Assembly: GCA_028278245.1 (NCBI GenBank)
Contig: JANQEQ010000131.1
Span: forward strand, 1-64,000
Reading direction: 5' to 3'
Source of the DNA: Phycisphaerales bacterium
GTDB lineage: Bacteria > Planctomycetota > Phycisphaerae > Phycisphaerales > SM1A02
DNA length: 64,000 nucleotides
Each line of letters starts with the position of its first letter. Position 1 is the first letter of the stretch. The translations under genes were made by a program, and so were the position numbers. Below the pieces are notes generated by a model, which had not been told where the DNA came from, did no database searches, and saw only the letters and a list, made by a program, of their open reading frames with translations. Positions 59,537 to 64,000 of this stretch are shown in pieces.

Positions 59537-61216
59537 ATGACAATTGCCGGAAAACGCCTTGCTGACCACCCGATCTGCCGCCGTGGATATGTGGCGTTGG
59601 TATTCTCCGGCTCACGCCACATTCTGGGGGAATTGCCCGGTGAGCCGACCGCCGGGATTGATCAGAAGTATGCGCTGGTTGATCCCCGCCTGCCTGAAGA
59701 AGAGGATTTTGCCCGATCACCCAATATGCCGCTTCCCATCTGGCCGGAAGACCAGATCCGCCCTGTTGGCGGAATGTGCTTCATTTTCACAGATGGTGGG
59801 CACCCGGCTGTCGCTCGATTGGAGGATCTTGGCGCGGTCAAAGATGAACACTTCCTGCTCACGAGTGATTATCCGGCATGTGGTGTCGATGATGATCTCG
59901 AACAGCGTCTTGTAGATCTTTTAGCACAATGTCACGTCGGCCAGGGAATCTTGATTCTCGGATTCGGCGATCAAGGGGCGAGGATCGCAGATTTGTTACA
60001 GCAGAATTTTATAGTCGATACATCACGCATCTGTATCTGGGATGATCAGGTCATCAGTCGAAATCGCGCGCGCGATGTCGGCTTGCGGGTTTTTGAAACT
60101 GTGGAGGAGTTGCTGAAGGAAGCCAATTCATGTGGAGCGGTTGTTTATTCTCCACTGGCTCATCACGATCGCTTGCACCAGCTTTATTGCAGTATGCAGG
60201 AACGGGGGCTTGCCTGTTTGAGTAATCAGTCAGCCGGCACACCACATTCATATTTCCATAACTGCGATCAAATCATGCTTGATGAGAGCGCTCATCGCAT
60301 ATTCCATGTCGAAGGGCTGACACTCACGCGACGCGATCAGCAACTTCCATTTGCATTGGGTATTTCATCAGTACGACATACTCTGCGGAAATTCGGCTCA
60401 ACCTCCGTAGATGAGTTGGGTTCCGATCATTATCAGCAGATTGCACGGGATTGTGACATCATTAATCTGAGTGAACCTGCTCCAGCGGACGTATTCCATC
60501 CATCCACATTTATTGAAACGCAACGGGTGTATGTTTCGGTTCACGATCATCCTTCGCTCCCGATCTTTGCGGCCAGGGATTTTGCCGGCAAGATCTGGCC
60601 GAGTGCGACACAAAGATTATTTCCCTCATCACGAGAAGCGGAGTTGGGCAAGACTGATCTGGAACGCATTCTTGCTCGGCACGTACATCGCTGTGAGATC
60701 GCCCAGGCTTCACAGACCTCAACCCAGCAGGTGATGTTGGGTATTGCAGCCGCTCATTGTGCAGCGAATGATCCCATTATCGAGATCGGCTCTGCTCTGG
60801 GAGGCAGCGCCCTACTCATGGCTGCGGCAACACCAGGAGGGAAAACCCTCTATTCAGTCGATCCGGGAACTGCCACCCGGGATGTCATGCGATTTCTCTT
60901 TCAACGGGAAGGGTGGTCGGATCGTCTGCAGCAGATCGTCAAAACCAGCGATGAAGCGATCGATGAATTGAAGTACCTGAGCGGCAAGGTCGGTCTGGTT
61001 TTCATCGATGGACAGCACACGGAATCTGCTGCACTACGTGATATCGATAATTACAGCCCACTGCTCAAACCCGGCGGCGCCTTGCTGATCCATGATGTGA
61101 CATCAAATTATTACACCGTCATGCGAACCGTAATCGAGCATCTGCTCTCTGATACACGCTTCACCTGGAAATGCCTGGTGGATGGATTAGCAGTGTTGGA
61201 GCGAATTTCCGTTTGA
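59537..61216 (+). CDS. Two-part protein: Rossmann-like N-terminal region and C-terminal class I methyltransferase
   Basis: ATG 59537 is taken as start (559 aa); ATG 59519 in the same frame adds six residues. An N-terminal unit of about 120 residues (GYVALVFSGSRHILGELPG to DYPACGVDD) precedes a Rossmann-like GILILGFGDQGARIADLLQQ with a small central region up to about 380. The C-terminal part (about 395-559) is a methyltransferase-24-like domain: PIIEIGSALGGSALLMAAAT, LYSVDPGTATRDVM, GLVFIDGQHTESAALRDIDNYSPLLKPGGALLIHDV. Such MTases often act on sugars or secondary metabolites. I know of no exact match for the combination. It stands alone on the plus strand. Confidence 0.8.
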   Translation: MTIAGKRLADHPICRRGYVALVFSGSRHILGELPGEPTAGIDQKYALVDPRLPEEEDFARSPNMPLPIWPEDQIRPVGGMCFIFTDGGHPAVARLEDLGAVKDEHFLLTSDYPACGVDDDLEQRLVDLLAQCHVGQGILILGFGDQGARIADLLQQNFIVDTSRICIWDDQVISRNRARDVGLRVFETVEELLKEANSCGAVVYSPLAHHDRLHQLYCSMQERGLACLSNQSAGTPHSYFHNCDQIMLDESAHRIFHVEGLTLTRRDQQLPFALGISSVRHTLRKFGSTSVDELGSDHYQQIARDCDIINLSEPAPADVFHPSTFIETQRVYVSVHDHPSLPIFAARDFAGKIWPSATQRLFPSSREAELGKTDLERILARHVHRCEIAQASQTSTQQVMLGIAAAHCAANDPIIEIGSALGGSALLMAAATPGGKTLYSVDPGTATRDVMRFLFQREGWSDRLQQIVKTSDEAIDELKYLSGKVGLVFIDGQHTESAALRDIDNYSPLLKPGGALLIHDVTSNYYTVMRTVIEHLLSDTRFTWKCLVDGLAVLERISV

Positions 61217-61682
61217 ATCACTTACGTAGAGTGGTTGATTCATAAGTAGTACGAAGCTCCAGCAACTACTGGGAAGCTACGACATAAAGAGTAAGAATTG
61301 AAGATAGCCCCAGGGAGTTATCGAAGTTATTCACGTCTTCAATCATCCCATACCCTTATCCCACTCTACTCCAATCCCCCTGATCTCTTAAGCCGCTGAT
61401 TAAATTCAGGTGTGGTTGTACTCCGATTATTAATCTGTTCATTACCGGACGCGGTTTTTAGCCCTAAACGTGAATGGGAAAATCCGACCAGCATATCGCA
61501 ATTCTCAGGGTAATCCCTAGTTTTTTATTACAAATGCCGGTTCATGAACCGTTATCGGCTGGCATTGTGTCTTTTTAAGATAATGCTCATTTTTCGCGCA
61601 GGATCTGCTGAATTTTGGCGTAATTTTAAGAGGAGGCGGAGCAAGATTGTATTTTCATATCTGGAAAAAAAAGGAGTCAATC
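61217..61682. other. Intergenic region upstream of the HAF-repeat gene
   Basis: About 465 bases, A+T-rich, without a credible gene. CGGTTCATGAACCG at 61538-61551 is a perfect 14-bp palindrome and a plausible operator. The gene's own promoter should lie here; no -35/-10 pair could be assigned. Confidence 0.4.
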
Positions 61683-63470
61683 ATGTTCTGTTTATATCAA
61701 CTTGTTATGAGGGGAGGAGTGACGTTCTTGGCGACTGTTCTGTCAATGTCTAATTCAGCTTTCGGTGATTCAACCGGTGCGTGTTGTCTTCCGGATGATT
61801 CATGCGAAATACGAACTGAAACTTTATGTAAGAACGCAGGAGGTACATATCACGGGGATGATACTGAGTGCTATCGTGGTCTATGTGAGCCCATGTATCG
61901 GGTAACTGATCTGGGGGATATCGGCTTTGTACCCAATGCGGATAATGACGGCGTAAAACATGGAACGTTCGGTATCAATAACGATGGGCAGATCGTCTAT
62001 GCCAGAGACTTTGATGGCGAAACACACGCTGCACTCTGGTTACCGGGATCTGCCTACGGCCTTTCCGCAGGTATCTATGACATCACTGATCTGTCTGAAG
62101 ATTCAGAGCTTGAGCCGAGCATTGCGCGCGATATCAACATTGATGGTCTGATCATTGGGCAGGAGGGGAGTGTATCTTTAGCAGGATCGGGCAAAACAGC
62201 ATTGTGGACCATATCAAGCGGTTCGGCCACCATAACAAACCCTGATGGTGAATCGTGGAGCCGTGGGATGGCGATCAATGATGCGGATCCGGCTATGTAC
62301 ATCGGTGAGTACAAGATAACGGATGGTAAATGTCTCAGCCTTTGGACATCCGAGGAATGCTATGAGGCGTCCGGCGATTACACAGTTCTGCGGTCGTTTC
62401 GACAAGAGCTATCGGATCCTTACTCATCGACTACGGAATTGTCATATAAAACCGGGACCACATACTGTCATAACAGCAGTCATGCTCGCGACGTGAGTCA
62501 ATATGGACAAGATGATGAACTCATTGTTGGCTACTCATTCATGTTTGCATTCACACCGGATTGTCTTGCTACCCCCGATCCATTCAAAGCAGCCATGACC
62601 TGGGAGCCGGAAGATTTTTATACACCTACTCCATTGACTTTGCTTTCAGTCAATCAAGGGGTAACTTCAAGGTCAGAAGCCCGTGGAGTGAATGACAATG
62701 GAGAGATCGTGGGGTATGGACCACAACTATATTTGGGGTGGAAGAGGGCTTATTACTGGTCGAGCATGAGTTCGGGACCAACAAACCTCAACCTCGAAGA
62801 TATGCCTCCGGATCATGGAACTACCCAAGCAACATATGCTGAAGCCATCAACAACATGACAGATCCACATATTATTGCAACAAATGATTCAACCAATACT
62901 GCGATGATATGGATCCAACAATCTGATAATAGCTGGGAAGCATATGATCTTCATGATCTCCATCATGATCTCTATACCAACGAGGACATATCAGATTGTA
63001 AAGTACATAAATTCAGGGCAGGTCATGACATTAACGATAATGGTTGGATTGTTGCCTGGGGAGATGACAGTAATACCTCTGGTATTCAACCTCATGCCTA
63101 TCTTCTCACACCTGAAACATGCCCCGCTGACGTTAACGATGATGGAGTTGTGAATATTGACGACATATTTACTGTTCTTGGATTGTGGGGGGAATGTGAG
63201 GAGGGTGTGATTTGTGAAGGGGATGTTGACTTTAATTGCACTGTCGATATCGACGACAATTTTGTTATTCTCGGTGAATGGGGCGATTGTCCTGGAGAAG
63301 AATCCTTCGGCGGTTCCGGAGGTGAGAATGAATTGCTTCTCAACTGGCTTGATGCGGGAGGTTATGCTGCAATACTTACGAACGAAATAACCTGGTATCA
63401 AGTCGAGCAGTGTTTCAATGGTGAGTCATACACAGAGATTGAAGACTGTTTGAACAATTTGATAGAATAA
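61683..63470 (+). CDS. Secreted HAF-repeat protein with Cys module and dockerin tail
   Basis: ATG 61683 has AAGGAG seven bases upstream and gives a signal peptide (GGVTFLATVLSMSNSAFG). The 595-aa protein puts the GACCLPDDSCEIRTETLC Cys module at the N terminus, unlike the other three proteins, followed by HAF-type repeats (FGINNDGQIVYARD, RDINIDGLIIGQE, RGVNDNGEIVGYG, HDINDNGWIVAWG) of a beta-propeller. The C-terminal part has two dockerin-like units (CPADVNDDGVVNIDDIFTVLG; CEGDVDFNCTVDIDDNFVILG) and, unlike the others, an extra end segment of about 60 residues after them. Likely exported and surface-bound. Confidence 0.88.
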   Translation: MFCLYQLVMRGGVTFLATVLSMSNSAFGDSTGACCLPDDSCEIRTETLCKNAGGTYHGDDTECYRGLCEPMYRVTDLGDIGFVPNADNDGVKHGTFGINNDGQIVYARDFDGETHAALWLPGSAYGLSAGIYDITDLSEDSELEPSIARDINIDGLIIGQEGSVSLAGSGKTALWTISSGSATITNPDGESWSRGMAINDADPAMYIGEYKITDGKCLSLWTSEECYEASGDYTVLRSFRQELSDPYSSTTELSYKTGTTYCHNSSHARDVSQYGQDDELIVGYSFMFAFTPDCLATPDPFKAAMTWEPEDFYTPTPLTLLSVNQGVTSRSEARGVNDNGEIVGYGPQLYLGWKRAYYWSSMSSGPTNLNLEDMPPDHGTTQATYAEAINNMTDPHIIATNDSTNTAMIWIQQSDNSWEAYDLHDLHHDLYTNEDISDCKVHKFRAGHDINDNGWIVAWGDDSNTSGIQPHAYLLTPETCPADVNDDGVVNIDDIFTVLGLWGECEEGVICEGDVDFNCTVDIDDNFVILGEWGDCPGEESFGGSGGENELLLNWLDAGGYAAILTNEITWYQVEQCFNGESYTEIEDCLNNLIE

Positions 63471-63479
63471 ATTAAGGAT

Positions 63480-63515
63480 TCCCTCCCCCCTCTTCTAAGA
63501 AGAGAGGGGAGGGGG
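63480..63515. terminator. Hairpin between two secreted-protein genes
   Basis: CCCTCCCC-CCTCTTCT pairs with AGAAGAG-GGGAGGG (a long near-perfect stem with a very short loop) nine bases after the HAF gene stop. It is a likely transcription stop or mRNA end stabiliser; no long T-run follows. Confidence 0.5.
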
Positions 63516-63543
63516 TGCAATCGACTTAAGGAGATTTGTTCTA

Positions 63544-64000
63544 ATGTTGAACAAGAGAAATACGCTAATTGTAATCATGAGTTCTATGGTTTCTCTAACA
63601 GCCAATAGTGTTGCGGAGGTTATCGAATACGAAGACAAATCTGCCTGGGAAGATGCAGTTGGAGATTTTACGACGATCGATTTTACGGGATTTCCTTTAG
63701 GAACCATCATCACTGATCAATACTCCGATCTTGGCGTCATTTTCACCGATGGAGATGATCTTATATATCTCGATGAGTTTCTGTTCCCTGATGGTTCAGG
63801 TCTTGTCGGGAGCATGGGCGAAGGACCAATCACGGTTGAGTTTGACAATCCCCAAAACTGGATTGCCGTGGATTATCCCGGAGTTGTACGTTTTGAGTTA
63901 TTCAGTAGTGATGTACTTATCTATACAAGTATATGGTTTTCCGGTGGTGGACAGTTGCCATTTGCAGGATTAATTTCTTCTGATACATTCGATGCAGCTG
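63544..64000 (+). CDS. Secreted protein, start only (partial at the window edge)
   Basis: Read directly: ATG 63544 with AAGGAG ten bases upstream, open to the right edge (152 codons, no stop). The N terminus is a signal peptide (NTLIVIMSSMVSLTANSVA). The body begins VIEYEDKSAWEDAVGDF, then TIDFTGFPLGTIITDQYSDLGVIFTDGDD and TVEFDNPQNWIAVDYPG. This 'DFtg.plGt.itdqY.dlGV.F' pattern is common in secreted, often PEP-CTERM or dockerin-tailed, proteins of such bacteria. The C-terminal half lies outside the window, so the tail type is unknown. Confidence 0.8.
   Translation, partial: MLNKRNTLIVIMSSMVSLTANSVAEVIEYEDKSAWEDAVGDFTTIDFTGFPLGTIITDQYSDLGVIFTDGDDLIYLDEFLFPDGSGLVGSMGEGPITVEFDNPQNWIAVDYPGVVRFELFSSDVLIYTSIWFSGGGQLPFAGLISSDTFDAA

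Noticed and set aside
59374-59538. A possible 54-aa minus-strand protein with a CxxxC segment (CSSCPHAC)
   Set aside because: It overlaps the start of the plus-strand methyltransferase-type gene, has no Shine-Dalgarno site, and its Cys pattern alone is not enough.
1-64000. tRNA, rRNA, CRISPR arrays or prophage in the window
   Set aside because: By eye no T-loop pattern in a cloverleaf context, no rRNA sequence, no regularly spaced short repeats and no phage structural genes were found; small RNAs could have been missed.

Overview
The window looks like chromosome from a Gram-negative member of the Planctomycetota, most probably a Phycisphaerae-like lineage. The grounds are four secreted proteins carrying a Cys-rich 'GACC' module and a C-terminal dockerin-like 'CPADL.GDG.VDI.D.F..LG.WG.C' tail, pseudopilins of planctomycete style, a Ser/Thr kinase, lipid A and heptose genes, a squalene-hopene cyclase, and a type VII-like WXG100/FtsK locus. 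No rRNA, tRNA or CRISPR array was seen. The assignment is inference from protein style; no search was run.

Layout. 0-4.4 kb: the 5' part of an NfeD-type membrane protease, a REP-associated tyrosine transposase (RAYT) flanked by inverted REP hairpins, and two tandem pseudopilins. 4.9-7.6 kb: RidA-like protein, small transaldolase, membrane-anchored Ser/Thr kinase. 7.9-13.4 kb: an envelope operon (GT9 heptosyltransferase-like protein, Maf, small membrane protein, LpxK, HldE) ending in an ASCH-domain protein. 13.5-19.0 kb: a compact four-gene type VII secretion-like operon (WXG100 protein, helical 339-aa protein, 70-aa 'WND' protein, 1322-aa three-ATPase FtsK/EccC-like protein). 19.1-24.3 kb: OppD-type ATPase, small unknowns, a YpsA/Rossmann protein, a receiver protein, an LpxL-like acyltransferase and a coiled-coil membrane protein. 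24.6-28.5 kb: a TolB-like lipoprotein, an RluA pseudouridine synthase and two dockerin-tailed secreted proteins. 28.7-33.2 kb: a complete saccharopine route for lysine breakdown (LKR, saccharopine dehydrogenase, ALDH7-type dehydrogenase). 33.4-39.3 kb: FIST protein, squalene-hopene cyclase with an odd in-frame insert, NadB, lipoprotein. 39.3-42.4 kb: a palindrome-rich spacer and a secreted protein with seven RCC1 and seven FG-GAP-like repeats. 42.5-45.4 kb: PilZ protein, membrane protein, HslV, M42 peptidase. 45.4-52.7 kb: two-component system, vWA and VIT-vWA proteins, divergent ECF sigma factor. 52.8-54.7 kb: an A+T-rich pair (unknown protein plus methyltransferase) that looks acquired. 54.8-59.3 kb: membrane-anchored protein, an M3 metallopeptidase fused to an FKBP domain, and a PepSY-FKBP-FKBP-His-tail protein. 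59.5-64 kb: a two-part protein with a C-terminal methyltransferase, a HAF-repeat dockerin protein and the start of another secreted protein.

The strongest candidates for something new are the minimal type VII-like operon, in which the middle rather than the first ATPase domain keeps its Walker motifs; the M3 peptidase-FKBP fusion, whose FKBP module and linker match the neighbouring FKBP gene; and a family of strand-biased G/T-rich tracts, one of which lies in frame inside the hopene cyclase gene.
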